This document shows positions 18,053 through 26,787 of a DNA stretch of 64,000 nucleotides, one piece after another; the stretch's first letter is position 1, and each line of letters starts with the position of its first letter. The stretch comes from Aquimarina sp. BL5 (lineage in GTDB: Bacteria > Bacteroidota > Bacteroidia > Flavobacteriales > Flavobacteriaceae), in contig NZ_CP031963.1 in assembly GCF_003443675.1 (NCBI RefSeq), forward strand, positions 2,813,501-2,877,500, in the 5' to 3' direction. The notes beneath the pieces are model-generated. The model saw nothing but the letters and a program-made list of their open reading frames with translations. It did no database searches and had not been told where the DNA came from. The position numbers were made by a program, and so were the translations under genes.

Positions 18053-19801
18053 ATGTATAGAAGTCATTCTTGTGGTGAATTACGCACCTCAGATATTAAT
18101 AAAGAAGTTATCCTATCAGGATGGGTGCAAAAAGCACGAGATAAGGGTTTTATGATTTGGGTTGATCTAAGAGATCGATATGGTATTACTCAATTAATCT
18201 TTGATGAAGAACGTACACCCGTAGATGTTGTAGAAAAGGCCAAAACTCTGGGTCGTGAGTTTGTAATACAGGTTAAAGGGAACGTTATTGAACGTGAGTC
18301 TAAAAATCCAAATATGCCAACCGGTGATATTGAGATTTTAGTTACAGAATTACAAATTCTTAATGAAGCACTGGTTCCTCCATTTACTATAGAAGATGAA
18401 ACTGATGGTGGTGAAGATATCAGAATGAAATATCGATACCTGGATATAAGAAGAAATCCTGTAAAAAATAGTTTGATGTTTCGTCACCAAGTAGCGATGA
18501 AGGTTCGTAACTATCTATCCGAAGAAGGATTTATTGAAGTAGAAACACCATATCTTATCAAATCTACTCCTGAAGGAGCACGTGATTTTGTGGTACCTTC
18601 TCGTATGAATGAAGGTCAATTCTATGCATTACCTCAATCTCCTCAGACTTTTAAGCAGCTGCTTATGGTTGGTGGAATGGATAAGTATTTCCAGATTGTA
18701 AAATGTTTTAGAGATGAAGATCTTCGAGCAGATAGACAACCAGAATTTACACAGATTGACTGCGAAATGGCTTTTGTAGAACAAGAAGATATTTTGAATA
18801 TTTTTGAAGGGCTTACTCGTCATTTGATTAAGGATATAAAAGGTCAGGAAATTAGTGATTTCCCAAGAATGACCTATGATGAAGCTATGCGCACGTATGG
18901 TAATGATAAACCGGATATTCGTTTCGGAATGAAATTCGGAGAACTTAATAAGGTTGCCCAACATAAAGACTTTAAGGTTTTTAACGATGCCGAATTGGTT
19001 GTTGGAATTGCAGTTCCGGGTGGCGCTTCATATACAAGAAAAGAGATCGATAAGCTTATTGATTGGGTAAAACGCCCACAGGTAGGAGCACTTGGAATGG
19101 TATATGCTAAATGCAATGAAGATGGAAGCTTCAAATCCTCTGTAGACAAGTTCTATGATCAAGAAGATCTCTCAAAATGGGCAGAAGTTACTGGAGCAAA
19201 AGCTGGAGATCTTATTTGCGTACTTTCGGGGGATGCTACTAAGGTTAGAGGACAATTAAGTGCTTTAAGAATGGAACTTGCTGAGCGACTAGGCTTGAGA
19301 AATCCAGAAGAATTTGCTCCATTGTGGGTAGTAGACTTTCCTTTATTAGAATGGGATGAAGATACAGAGCGTTATCATGCAATGCACCACCCTTTTACTT
19401 CTCCAAAACCAGAAGATATCCCTCTTTTAGATTCTAAACCGGGTGATGTTAGAGCTAATGCATATGACTTAGTTTTAAATGGAAATGAAATAGGTGGAGG
19501 ATCCATTCGTATTCACGATAAAGAAACCCAAGCGTTAATGTTTGATCATTTAGGGTTTACTCCAGAAGAAGCGAAAGAACAATTTGGTTTCTTACTAGAT
19601 GCATTTCAATATGGTGCTCCTCCGCACGGAGGAATTGCGTTCGGGTTTGATCGATTGGTTGCTATTCTTGGAGGCCAGGAAACCATTAGGGATTTTATAG
19701 CATTCCCCAAAAACAATAGTGGTCGGGATGTAATGATCGATGCTCCTGCTAATATTGATAAAGAACAACTTAAGGAATTACATATTCAACTAGATTTATA
19801 A
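18053..19801 (+). CDS. aspS: Aspartyl-tRNA synthetase (bacterial type)
   Basis: 582 residues, the usual length for the bacterial enzyme that charges tRNA-Asp. Parts in order: OB-fold anticodon-binding domain (about 1-105; [22 protein letters not shown]), class II core with motif 1 near [19 protein letters not shown], motif 2 [18 protein letters not shown], the inserted GAD domain (about 290-420), and motif 3 with [15 protein letters not shown] near the C terminus. The large insertion distinguishes it from the archaeal AspRS. A strong intrinsic terminator follows 8 bases after the stop. It is divergent from the susC gene and monocistronic. Confidence 0.97.
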   Translation: MYRSHSCGELRTSDINKEVILSGWVQKARDKGFMIWVDLRDRYGITQLIFDEERTPVDVVEKAKTLGREFVIQVKGNVIERESKNPNMPTGDIEILVTELQILNEALVPPFTIEDETDGGEDIRMKYRYLDIRRNPVKNSLMFRHQVAMKVRNYLSEEGFIEVETPYLIKSTPEGARDFVVPSRMNEGQFYALPQSPQTFKQLLMVGGMDKYFQIVKCFRDEDLRADRQPEFTQIDCEMAFVEQEDILNIFEGLTRHLIKDIKGQEISDFPRMTYDEAMRTYGNDKPDIRFGMKFGELNKVAQHKDFKVFNDAELVVGIAVPGGASYTRKEIDKLIDWVKRPQVGALGMVYAKCNEDGSFKSSVDKFYDQEDLSKWAEVTGAKAGDLICVLSGDATKVRGQLSALRMELAERLGLRNPEEFAPLWVVDFPLLEWDEDTERYHAMHHPFTSPKPEDIPLLDSKPGDVRANAYDLVLNGNEIGGGSIRIHDKETQALMFDHLGFTPEEAKEQFGFLLDAFQYGAPPHGGIAFGFDRLVAILGGQETIRDFIAFPKNNSGRDVMIDAPANIDKEQLKELHIQLDL

Positions 19802-19809
19802 AACAAAAC

Positions 19810-19833
19810 ATCCCGCCAAAAGCGGGATTTTTT
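19810..19833 (+). terminator. Intrinsic terminator of aspS
   Basis: TCCCGC and GCGGGA form the stem core (19811-19816 with 19822-19827) around a CAAAA loop, followed by a run of six T. It lies 8 bases after the aspS stop. Confidence 0.9.
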
Positions 19834-19867
19834 GTTACCTTTAGTCTAAACCAAGACTAACCTATAC

Positions 19868-21652
19868 ATGCCAACTAAAAAAAAGACACTGCTTCATAGG
19901 TTTTTGATTTGGCGATATCGTCATATTTCTAATAAAAACTTTGTCCTTATACTAAGTATATTTGTTGGATTCTGTGCTGGTCTTATATCTCTTCTTCTTA
20001 AGAATATCACGCATTTAATCCAGGTAGTTCTGGAAAGTGATATCATTTCTTGGCAAACGTCATTCTATTTTGTCATTCCGATAATTGGACTTCTTATTGT
20101 ATATGTTATTACTAAATTTATAATCAAAAAAGACGTAAAATCAGCCATTCCTTTGATTTTATATTCTCTTTCCAAAAAAGAGGGGAAGATAAAACCATTA
20201 AGCGGATATTTACCACTCCTCCTCGCTCCGATAACCGTTGGATTTGGAGGTTCTGTTGGTTTATTAGGGCCCGCAGTTGGCTCGGGTTCAACTTTGAGTT
20301 CAAATATTAGTTCGTTATTTAAACTAGATAGTAAAACTCGATTTTTATTAATCGGTTGCGCTGCAGCAGGTGCTATCTCTGCAGTATTTAAATCCCCTTT
20401 AGCCGGTTTGGTTTTTGCTGTAGAAGTATTTAGTCTTGACCTAACCCTAGCCTCATTATTACCATTATTATTTGCATCTGTATCTTCGATCATTACGTCT
20501 TATTTCTTTCTTGGAGATGAAGTATTATTTAGTTTTGATGTTATAGAAAAGTTTGATATTTATGACACCCCTTTTTATATAATTCTAGGAGTTGGGACTG
20601 CTATTGCTTCTATTTATTTTACTAAAATGTATTTTGGTATTTTGCATTTTTTTGATCGCTTTCCAAAAAAAATTCATCGCTTATTAATAGGTGGTTTTGC
20701 TATCGGAGGTATGCTATATTTTATTCCTCCCCTTTATGGAGAAGGATTAGGTTTTATAAATGATCTTCTTAATGGAAATCACTTAGCGGCAATTGGAAAT
20801 ACTCCTTTTGATAACATGACCAGTAATATTTGGATGATCATAGGATTATTAACGGGAATAACAATATTCAAAGCTATTGCAATGACAGCTACCTTTGCCG
20901 CGGGAGGATCAGGAGGAATTATAATTCCTACAATGGTTATGGGTAGTGCGTTAGGTAATGTGGTTTCTAAAATCATAAATAATCTAGGTATGGGGTTTCA
21001 AGTATCTGAAGCTAACTTTACCTTATTAGGAATGGCAGGATTAATTGCTGGTGTGTTACACGCTCCTCTTACTTCGATATTTCTTATCGCGGAAATCACT
21101 TCCAGTTATGAACTGTTTGTACCACTAATGATAACGACAGCGATATCGTTTATTATTTCAAAAAATAGAATTGAACATAATATTTATACTAGAGAATTAG
21201 CAGAGCAAGGTCATTTACTTACTCACGATAAAGATCAAACTGTACTCACTCTTATGAAACTAGATGATTGTATAGAAACTAATTTCATCCCTGTAAACCC
21301 AGAACATACACTGAAGCACTTACTGAGCGAAGCAGTGGCTAAATCTAATAGAAACTTATTTCCCGTTATTGATGAATCTAATATTTTGATAGGAATCGTG
21401 ACACTTGATGATATAAGAGATATTATGTTTGACATTTCTTTATATCATAAAACCACTGTAGAAATGGTAATGACACAAGTAGCTACAGCTATTATTTATG
21501 AAGATGATAACCCTAAAACTGCCATGCGTAAATTTCAGGATACTGGAGCCTGGAACTTACCTGTCATTAAAAATGGAAAATATCACGGTTTTATCTCTAA
21601 ATCCAAATTATTAACTGCCTACAGAAGAAAACTTATTAACTTCACAAGATAA
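19868..21652 (+). CDS. ClC-family chloride transporter/channel with C-terminal CBS pair
   Basis: 594 residues. The N-terminal two-thirds (about 25-420) is the ClC membrane domain with many helices. The anion-path motifs are KSAIPLILYSL (helix D), GGSVGLLGPAVGSG (helix F), KSPLAGLVFAVEV, and GGSGGIIIPTMVMG (helix N). The C-terminal part (about 440-590) carries two CBS motifs (FIPVNPEHTLKHLLSEAV, TAIIYEDDNPKTAMRKF), which usually bind adenine nucleotides and regulate ClC proteins. In helix F the position of the external gating glutamate of coupled transporters (GxEGP) is Leu133. That would favour uncoupled, channel-like conduction, but this is inference. It follows the aspS terminator and ends near a weak terminator shared with the amylase. 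Confidence 0.9.
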   Translation: MPTKKKTLLHRFLIWRYRHISNKNFVLILSIFVGFCAGLISLLLKNITHLIQVVLESDIISWQTSFYFVIPIIGLLIVYVITKFIIKKDVKSAIPLILYSLSKKEGKIKPLSGYLPLLLAPITVGFGGSVGLLGPAVGSGSTLSSNISSLFKLDSKTRFLLIGCAAAGAISAVFKSPLAGLVFAVEVFSLDLTLASLLPLLFASVSSIITSYFFLGDEVLFSFDVIEKFDIYDTPFYIILGVGTAIASIYFTKMYFGILHFFDRFPKKIHRLLIGGFAIGGMLYFIPPLYGEGLGFINDLLNGNHLAAIGNTPFDNMTSNIWMIIGLLTGITIFKAIAMTATFAAGGSGGIIIPTMVMGSALGNVVSKIINNLGMGFQVSEANFTLLGMAGLIAGVLHAPLTSIFLIAEITSSYELFVPLMITTAISFIISKNRIEHNIYTRELAEQGHLLTHDKDQTVLTLMKLDDCIETNFIPVNPEHTLKHLLSEAVAKSNRNLFPVIDESNILIGIVTLDDIRDIMFDISLYHKTTVEMVMTQVATAIIYEDDNPKTAMRKFQDTGAWNLPVIKNGKYHGFISKSKLLTAYRRKLINFTR

Positions 21653-21695
21653 ATTAACTGCCTTTACACTAATCGTTATAATTAATACAAAAGAA

Positions 21696-21725
21696 AACCT
21701 GCTAAAAACTAATTTTTAACAGGTT
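21696..21725. terminator. Likely bidirectional terminator between the ClC and amylase genes
   Basis: AACCTG (21696-21701) pairs with CAGGTT (21720-21725), extended by an A-run/T-run pairing inside (TAAAA with TTTTT). It is weaker than the neighbouring terminators. It lies between two convergent stops (21652 and 21750). Confidence 0.55.
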
Positions 21726-21749
21726 ATTTAACACTTAATAAAATTGAAA

Positions 21750-23699
21750 TTATTTTTTGATTAATTGAACTACTTGTGTTCTACCATTAAAAGCTATTTT
21801 CATCAAATACATTCCTTTTGTGAGATTAGGCACTGCAATATCAATAGTATTTTGTTGTATATCAATCTGTTCATTTCCTAGAACTTTTTTACCCAAAATA
21901 TCATACATTGCTACTTCTACCTCGTTCAATTTTATGTCGGCTAATTGAAAAGAAACTTTTAATGAATTTGTAAAAGGGTTAGGCCAAGCTTTTACAAAAT
22001 CCAGATTCGATGTATCAACTTCATCAACTCCAAGTGTTCTAGATGTAGGCTCTCCGATTAATACTAATCCAAACGTTGTTCCGAATGTAGCGGTTCCATT
22101 GGAAACTGTTGCAAACGTCCCAGAAAAGTAATCTTGTAATTCTGTTCCATCATCCCAAATTCCGAACACATCTAATGCTCCGGTAAAATCATTATCGTTA
22201 CCAGTATACACAAGGGCTTCATCCTGAATACCATTTTTATTATACTCTCTTTTAAATACATATGGACTATCCTGTAATTTATTATGCTTCCCTGCTCCTA
22301 CGGAAACATGTTCTCTTCTGAACTTCCCGATTTTCTGAAAGTGTCTTAAGGTTTGGGATGCTAATGAGTTTGAATTATTCAATTCATCAAAATTCATATT
22401 AGATCTTAGCGTAGCATCTCCACTGGCACCTCCTCCTGGTGTTAATGTTCTAGCGGTTTCATCTCCATAATAAATCTGTGCCGGTCCTGGGGTCAATAAT
22501 AACTTAGTTCCTGCTTCAAAAGTTTTTTGTCTATCTCGATCAAACACCTCTTCAGTATCGTGATTCGTTAAAAAATTCATAGCACTTTTGCCATCTACAA
22601 GTTGATTTTGTAATAGATTATCGTATCTACTAAAGATACTTTCTAATCCGTCATTTGCATTAAACCTAAACTCAAAGTTGATCAAATTTGCAAAACCATT
22701 ATTATAGTAATCCACATTAAAACCGTCTCCTGTAAAGTTTCTTCCCATAGTTGGAGCGTTGTAATTAAAAACTTCACCTGTCATCCAAAAATCAAGATCA
22801 TCTAATTTTTTATCAGGATTATTAGCCTTCCATTCTCTTAAAGCAATAACACCTTCAGTTTCTAGTTCTTTCCAAACATCTTCTTCCACGTGTTTAACTG
22901 TATCCACTCTAAATCCGTCAACGCCGTATTTTCTAATATAATCGATTAACCATTTGATAATATAATTTCTAGGAGATCTAGTTTTTCCAGTTCTTGTAAA
23001 GAAGTCATTGAGCTCCGTTTCCTGTATCTCTTTTCGACCTTCCTGATCCCATTTATCCAATAACCAACCTGGTACACTCACATTCTCATTAGAATCTGTT
23101 CTAATATCTGGTAGATTATTAACTAACTCACAAGGTATTGTGCCTTCAGGACCTTGGAAATTGCAATCAGGATCTCTTCGTACCCATTCGTCTGGCCAAG
23201 ATTGATTCTGATCCGTACTGGTATCTGGCCCAACATGATTTAACACCACATCGAGTAATACTCTAATTCCGTGCTCATGAGCAATATCTACAAAAGTCCC
23301 AAAAAGCGCATTGGTTCCTAAATTAGCATCTATGTTCGTCCAATCTTTTGCCCAATATCCATGAAACCCATATCCGGCTCCCGGAACTGACCCATAAATA
23401 TTTTCGATAGGTGGCGTAATCCAAAGAGCATTTACTCCTAACTCATCAAAATATCCTTCTTCTATCTTGTTAATTAGTCCCTGAAGATCTCCTCCTTCAT
23501 AATTTCTTAATGGCGGACCATCTTGTGGTCTACTATATGCAAGATCATTCGTAGTGTCTCCATTTTCGAAACGATCCGTAAGGACAAAATAAACTGTTGC
23601 GCTCTCCCATATAAATGGTAGATTCTTATCAACTTGCGAATAACCCCATTTTACTGTAGAAAGTATTGCTATTACTACAATTAGTAAACTTTTTTTCAT
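21750..23699 (-). CDS. Secreted alpha-amylase (GH13) with T9SS sorting domain
   Basis: 649 residues. Signal peptide (SLLIVVIAILSTVKWGYSQ). GH13 (beta/alpha)8 catalytic domain about 25-470 with the conserved regions DVVLNHVG, GFRVDTVKHV (nucleophile Asp), FWMTGEVFNY (acid/base Glu) and FLTNHDTEEVF (third Asp). A C-terminal beta domain follows, then a T9SS type A sorting domain (about 565-649; KAWPNPFTNSLKVSF, LTKGMYLMKIAFNGRTQVVQLIKK). The protein is therefore exported through the outer membrane by type IX secretion and either surface-attached or released. It should cleave alpha-1,4-glucans such as starch or glycogen. It is a lone gene, about 4 kb from the closest SusCD pair, not part of a classical starch PUL. 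Confidence 0.93.
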   Translation of the reverse strand: MKKSLLIVVIAILSTVKWGYSQVDKNLPFIWESATVYFVLTDRFENGDTTNDLAYSRPQDGPPLRNYEGGDLQGLINKIEEGYFDELGVNALWITPPIENIYGSVPGAGYGFHGYWAKDWTNIDANLGTNALFGTFVDIAHEHGIRVLLDVVLNHVGPDTSTDQNQSWPDEWVRRDPDCNFQGPEGTIPCELVNNLPDIRTDSNENVSVPGWLLDKWDQEGRKEIQETELNDFFTRTGKTRSPRNYIIKWLIDYIRKYGVDGFRVDTVKHVEEDVWKELETEGVIALREWKANNPDKKLDDLDFWMTGEVFNYNAPTMGRNFTGDGFNVDYYNNGFANLINFEFRFNANDGLESIFSRYDNLLQNQLVDGKSAMNFLTNHDTEEVFDRDRQKTFEAGTKLLLTPGPAQIYYGDETARTLTPGGGASGDATLRSNMNFDELNNSNSLASQTLRHFQKIGKFRREHVSVGAGKHNKLQDSPYVFKREYNKNGIQDEALVYTGNDNDFTGALDVFGIWDDGTELQDYFSGTFATVSNGTATFGTTFGLVLIGEPTSRTLGVDEVDTSNLDFVKAWPNPFTNSLKVSFQLADIKLNEVEVAMYDILGKKVLGNEQIDIQQNTIDIAVPNLTKGMYLMKIAFNGRTQVVQLIKK

Positions 23700-23876
23700 T
23701 GTGCGAATTTTTAATTTTAGTTTGTGTTTGATTTATGTATAAAGTCGAATTAGTTTAAATTTGAATCACATTTTGGAAAACGGCTTTTTTATAAATCTAT
23801 TAGATTAAGTTTTTACGAAAACCTTTGATTGTTAATAAATTACCCTAAAATCACTAAAAAAAGTAAATCATATATC

Positions 23877-24134
23877 ATGAAATACCTTATTCGAATATTA
23901 TTTATCGCTGTTGTTATTCTTGTTGCTGTTGGGTATTATTATAAGAATTCAGGAGATCACACCAATGGAGATAAATGGGTTGGAATCGGAATATTGGGTG
24001 CTACTTTTATTCTAATGCCTTTATTCATCTATCATAGGTGGAAAAACAAAAATGTAAAAGACTATATGTTAACCGAAGAAAATATCAAAAAAATGAGAGA
24101 TTTTAATAATAAAGAAAAATCTGACAAAAACTAA
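23877..24134 (+). CDS. Small two-helix membrane protein of unknown function
   Basis: 85 residues from the ATG at 23877. An in-frame start 48 bases upstream at 23829 would add a lysine-rich stretch (LINYPKITKKSKSYI) without a hydrophobic start, so I prefer the internal ATG. Two hydrophobic segments are predicted, about residues 3-22 (LIRILFIAVVILVAVGYYY) and 36-54 (WVGIGILGATFILMPLFIY), joined by a short loop, with a charged cytoplasmic tail (NIKKMRDFNNKEKSDKN). It lies 83 bases upstream of the cold shock gene on the same strand. The family is not recognised. Confidence 0.55.
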   Translation: MKYLIRILFIAVVILVAVGYYYKNSGDHTNGDKWVGIGILGATFILMPLFIYHRWKNKNVKDYMLTEENIKKMRDFNNKEKSDKN

Positions 24135-24217
24135 AATTCTGCAAATATTTACATTTTGATAACAAATTTTATTGTTTTAAAAGTTACCTTTATAACTCAT
24201 ATTATTATCTCATTACA

Positions 24218-24415
24218 ATGGAAGGAACAGTAAAATTTTTCAATGAATCCAAAGGTTACGGGTTCATTACCAACGACGAAACAGGAAAAGACATCTTTGT
24301 ACACGCTTCAGGATTAAATGGCGAAGCACTTAATGAAGGTGACAAAGTAGAGTACCAGGAAGAAGAAGGAAGAAAAGGAATTATCGCAGCACAAGTTCGC
24401 GTAATTCACGATTAA
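24218..24415 (+). CDS. Cold shock protein (CspA family)
   Basis: 65 residues, the standard size for a single cold shock domain. The RNA-binding motifs RNP1 (KGYGFIT) and RNP2 (DIFVHAS) are intact, with the initial MEGTVKFFNESKGYGF and the acidic EGDKVEYQEEEG loop. Such proteins bind single-stranded RNA and DNA and melt RNA structures at low temperature or during general growth. The 5' leader in this window is short, unlike the long thermosensing leaders of enterobacterial cspA. A strong hairpin terminator begins 25 bases after the stop. Confidence 0.93.
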   Translation: MEGTVKFFNESKGYGFITNDETGKDIFVHASGLNGEALNEGDKVEYQEEEGRKGIIAAQVRVIHD

Positions 24416-24439
24416 GATAAAAATCTTTAAGTTTCACTG

Positions 24440-24463
24440 GCGCTATTTATAGCGCTTTTTTTA
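24440..24463. terminator. Terminator of the cold shock gene, convergent with the next gene
   Basis: GCGCTA (24440-24445) pairs with TAGCGC (24450-24455) around a 4-base loop, followed by seven T. It overlaps the 3' end of the convergent minus-strand gene, whose stop is at 24461-24463. Confidence 0.8.
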
Positions 24464-25240
24464 TTCACCAATATTATATTTTTCTTTAAACTTATCGCCT
24501 TGATATATCAAAAATTCTAATATTCTTAGACTATCGTTTGACATAAGAATAAATTTTATTCCTGTTTCTTCATCTAGGAAATCTAGAAAATTATAAAACT
24601 CAGTTTCAGGAATCTTCAATTCTTTAATAAAAAAATCTTCTTTATAAAAATCCAGGGCATGAGTTTTTGAATCAATTTGTATTGATTTATTTTTAAATAC
24701 TCCAGAAATTAGATTAATTACTAGTCCCAAATCGATTGACACAGAGGCTTGGCTACTGCCTCCTCCTAGAGCAATATTTTTTACTGGTGACTGAGCATCA
24801 TCTTGCCAAACAAACCCCATTTTCTTAATCTGAGCCGCATTCCATAGTGGTAATCTATCCTCATACGTTGGAATTTCTTGAATATCTTTTTGTATATCTC
24901 CGGATAAAGAATATTGAGATATGTGCACTTCATCCAATTCATTAATGGCTGGTTCCAAAAAAATGAGCAAATTACCCAATTGTAAATCTTCTTCTTCTAC
25001 GATATACTTTTTTAATTGAAATTGAACAGAAGAAAACACAATTGCATCTCCTACATTTGCAAGTATTTCAAAATATCCTGATTCATCATTTACGGCACCT
25101 ATTTCCTTGGTAAGATTTACAATATTTACGAATTCTAATTCCAATGCAGCTGCAATGATCCTTCCTTTAAGCTCAGAAGATTTCTGACTAAAACTTGAAA
25201 AAGTAATTAATAAGAAAGAAACGTAAGTGATTTTCTGCAT
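24461..25240 (-). CDS. Secreted carboxypeptidase-D regulatory-like domain protein, copy B
   Basis: 259 residues. Signal peptide (ITYVSFLLITFSSFSQ). The first ~105 residues of the mature part resemble a CarboxypepD_reg-like (transthyretin-fold) domain of the kind seen at the start of SusC proteins (LKGRIIAAALELEFVNIVNLTKEIGAVNDESGYFEI, then VGDAIVFSSVQFQLKKY). A linker (LDEVHISQYSLSGDIQKDIQEI) and a C-terminal helical part of about 110 residues follow, ending LNIGE-like hydrophilic residues. It is the second of a tandem pair with the gene upstream. They share the segments SSVQxQxKxxIV, NELDEVxISQYxLSG, YEDxLPxxNA, ELKIPETExYNFLDxx and ILEFLIxQ. Function unknown. A cell-envelope role is inferred. 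Confidence 0.7.
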   Translation of the reverse strand: MQKITYVSFLLITFSSFSQKSSELKGRIIAAALELEFVNIVNLTKEIGAVNDESGYFEILANVGDAIVFSSVQFQLKKYIVEEEDLQLGNLLIFLEPAINELDEVHISQYSLSGDIQKDIQEIPTYEDRLPLWNAAQIKKMGFVWQDDAQSPVKNIALGGGSSQASVSIDLGLVINLISGVFKNKSIQIDSKTHALDFYKEDFFIKELKIPETEFYNFLDFLDEETGIKFILMSNDSLRILEFLIYQGDKFKEKYNIGE

Positions 25241-25274
25241 TCGTTATTAGAATAATATATGGTAGTATCAGTCT

Positions 25275-26054
25275 TTAATTTTTCAAACCATTATTACTAT
25301 TAAAAAGTTTACTTTGATTAATTAAATATTCAAGAATTATTAATTTGTTTCCAGATTTAAGTATTTCATTTGTTTCAGACTGCAGATTTATATAGTCAAG
25401 AAAATTATACAACTCGGTTTCGGGTATTTTTAATTCATTTACCAAGAAATCACTGTTATAAAAATCCGACACCTCTGGAATACGTATCTCTTTTGATTTT
25501 CGATTATCTTTTTTCTTAAAAAGACTTGCAACCATTCTACCGGCTGCAATAAAATTAAAAGCTGTTGCATTCTTTCTGTGATCCACCGTAGTATTCCTTA
25601 CTGTAGCAGCTCCTTTTTCGTGAACAAATGGAGTTTCGTCTAACATTTTTGCATTAAACATTGGTAGCTTGTCTTCATAGGTTTTTATACTTTTTACATC
25701 TTCTTTGACTTCTCCAGAAAGATTGTATTGTGAAATCGTAACCTCATCTAATTCATTTACTTTAACTTCTAATTGAATGAATAGATCAGCCTTTTTTAAA
25801 TCTTGTTTAGTAACAATGTGTGCTTTTTGTTGATGCTGGACAGAAGAGAAGATAATTGTATCTCCTTTTGTAGCTTTTATCTGAAAAAAACCAGCGCGAT
25901 CATTAATCGTTCCAATACCCTTAGTAACATTTATGATGTTTATGGATTTAGATGGGAGTGTGTCCATTCTTATTTTACCACGTAGTATGTCTTGATCTTG
26001 AGAAAACCCAACAAAACTTAATAGAGAAATCACAAAATATAGCGCCTTTTGCAT
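25275..26054 (-). CDS. Secreted carboxypeptidase-D regulatory-like domain protein, copy A
   Basis: 259 residues, the same length and layout as its neighbour 34 bases downstream: signal peptide (LYFVISLLSFVGFSQ), a CarboxypepD_reg-like domain (LRGKIRMDTLPSKSINIINVTKGIGTINDRAGFFQIKATKGD split into two strands), the shared linker NELDEVTISQYNLSG, and the conserved C-terminal ELKIPETELYNFLDYINLQ. The two copies are clearly related but diverged, so this is an old tandem duplication. Such domains usually form a beta-sandwich. Binding or structural roles are typical, but none can be assigned here. The two genes form an operon. Confidence 0.7.
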   Translation of the reverse strand: MQKALYFVISLLSFVGFSQDQDILRGKIRMDTLPSKSINIINVTKGIGTINDRAGFFQIKATKGDTIIFSSVQHQQKAHIVTKQDLKKADLFIQLEVKVNELDEVTISQYNLSGEVKEDVKSIKTYEDKLPMFNAKMLDETPFVHEKGAATVRNTTVDHRKNATAFNFIAAGRMVASLFKKKDNRKSKEIRIPEVSDFYNSDFLVNELKIPETELYNFLDYINLQSETNEILKSGNKLIILEYLINQSKLFNSNNGLKN

Positions 26055-26124
26055 TCAAGTTGATTCTACAAAAAAGACGTAGATCTTTAGGCACAGTTGC
26101 AAATAGCTTTTAACTATTCGAATA

Positions 26125-26787
26125 TTAAAAAAGAATCGATACTCTATCCGTTTTATTTATTTTTAGTTTTGCCATAATTTTGAGAAATGCTATAGCGGTA
26201 ATAAATGCATCCCCAGAAGCAGTATGTCTATCACTTTTAGATATCTTTAGATCATCACATAATTCATCTAAACTATAATGCATGTGTTTTCGATTACTAC
26301 GATATACCAAGTGTTTTGTTTTACTAAAGAGAACCCCAGTATCCAAAAACTTATTCTTTAATGTTCCTAATCCGTTTCTTTGTAGAACCTTATTTATCAT
26401 ATTTCTATCAAAATTAGCGTGATGCGCTATCAAGATAGAATTTCCAATATACTTAATAAAGATCTCAATAGCCTCAGACTCTGATATCGTATCTAAATTA
26501 TTACTTTTTCGAATTCCATGAATCTCTACGGTATCAGAATTAAAAACATCCTGTTCTAAGTACAATTCCAACTGATCTGCCACTTCAATGGAGGTATTAT
26601 TGACCGCAACAGCCCCAATAGACAAAACTCTATCATCTATATAGTCAAAACCAGTAGTTTCTGTATCAAAAGCAATAAAACGAGTTTTCTCGATTGGTGT
26701 TTTTTGTTGTTTCTTATCAAAAAAAGCAAGATACTCTACCCAGAAACCAGGAAATTCTTTATCATTTTTTCTAGACCATAAACCCAT
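26125..26787 (-). CDS. DEDDh 3'-5' exonuclease (DNA polymerase III epsilon-like)
   Basis: 220 residues. RNase T/DnaQ-fold exonuclease with all five acidic/His catalytic elements: FDTETTGFDYIDDR (Asp41, Glu43), HHANFDRNMIN (second Asp), and HTASGDAFITA (His and final Asp). Other family members degrade DNA or RNA from the 3' end or proofread. As a free-standing protein it is not necessarily part of the replicase. The ATG follows immediately after the stop of the upstream CBS/nucleotidyltransferase gene (TAGATG), so the two genes are translationally coupled and probably act together. This gene pair is a known conserved neighbourhood, with no settled role. Confidence 0.9.
   Translation of the reverse strand: MGLWSRKNDKEFPGFWVEYLAFFDKKQQKTPIEKTRFIAFDTETTGFDYIDDRVLSIGAVAVNNTSIEVADQLELYLEQDVFNSDTVEIHGIRKSNNLDTISESEAIEIFIKYIGNSILIAHHANFDRNMINKVLQRNGLGTLKNKFLDTGVLFSKTKHLVYRSNRKHMHYSLDELCDDLKISKSDRHTASGDAFITAIAFLKIMAKLKINKTDRVSILF

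Noticed and set aside
18629..19149. Minus-strand frames inside aspS
   Set aside because: Antisense to conserved synthetase motifs 2 and the GAD domain; not credible genes.
19837..19860. ACCT-N12-AAGACTAA upstream of the ClC gene, resembling the ECF element
   Set aside because: The first block lacks one base, the spacing is 12 instead of 13, and it would place the start within 7 bases of the ATG; too weak.
20065..20493. 142-codon minus-strand frame in the ClC gene
   Set aside because: Antisense shadow of a membrane domain with clear ClC motifs; no start context or homology of its own.
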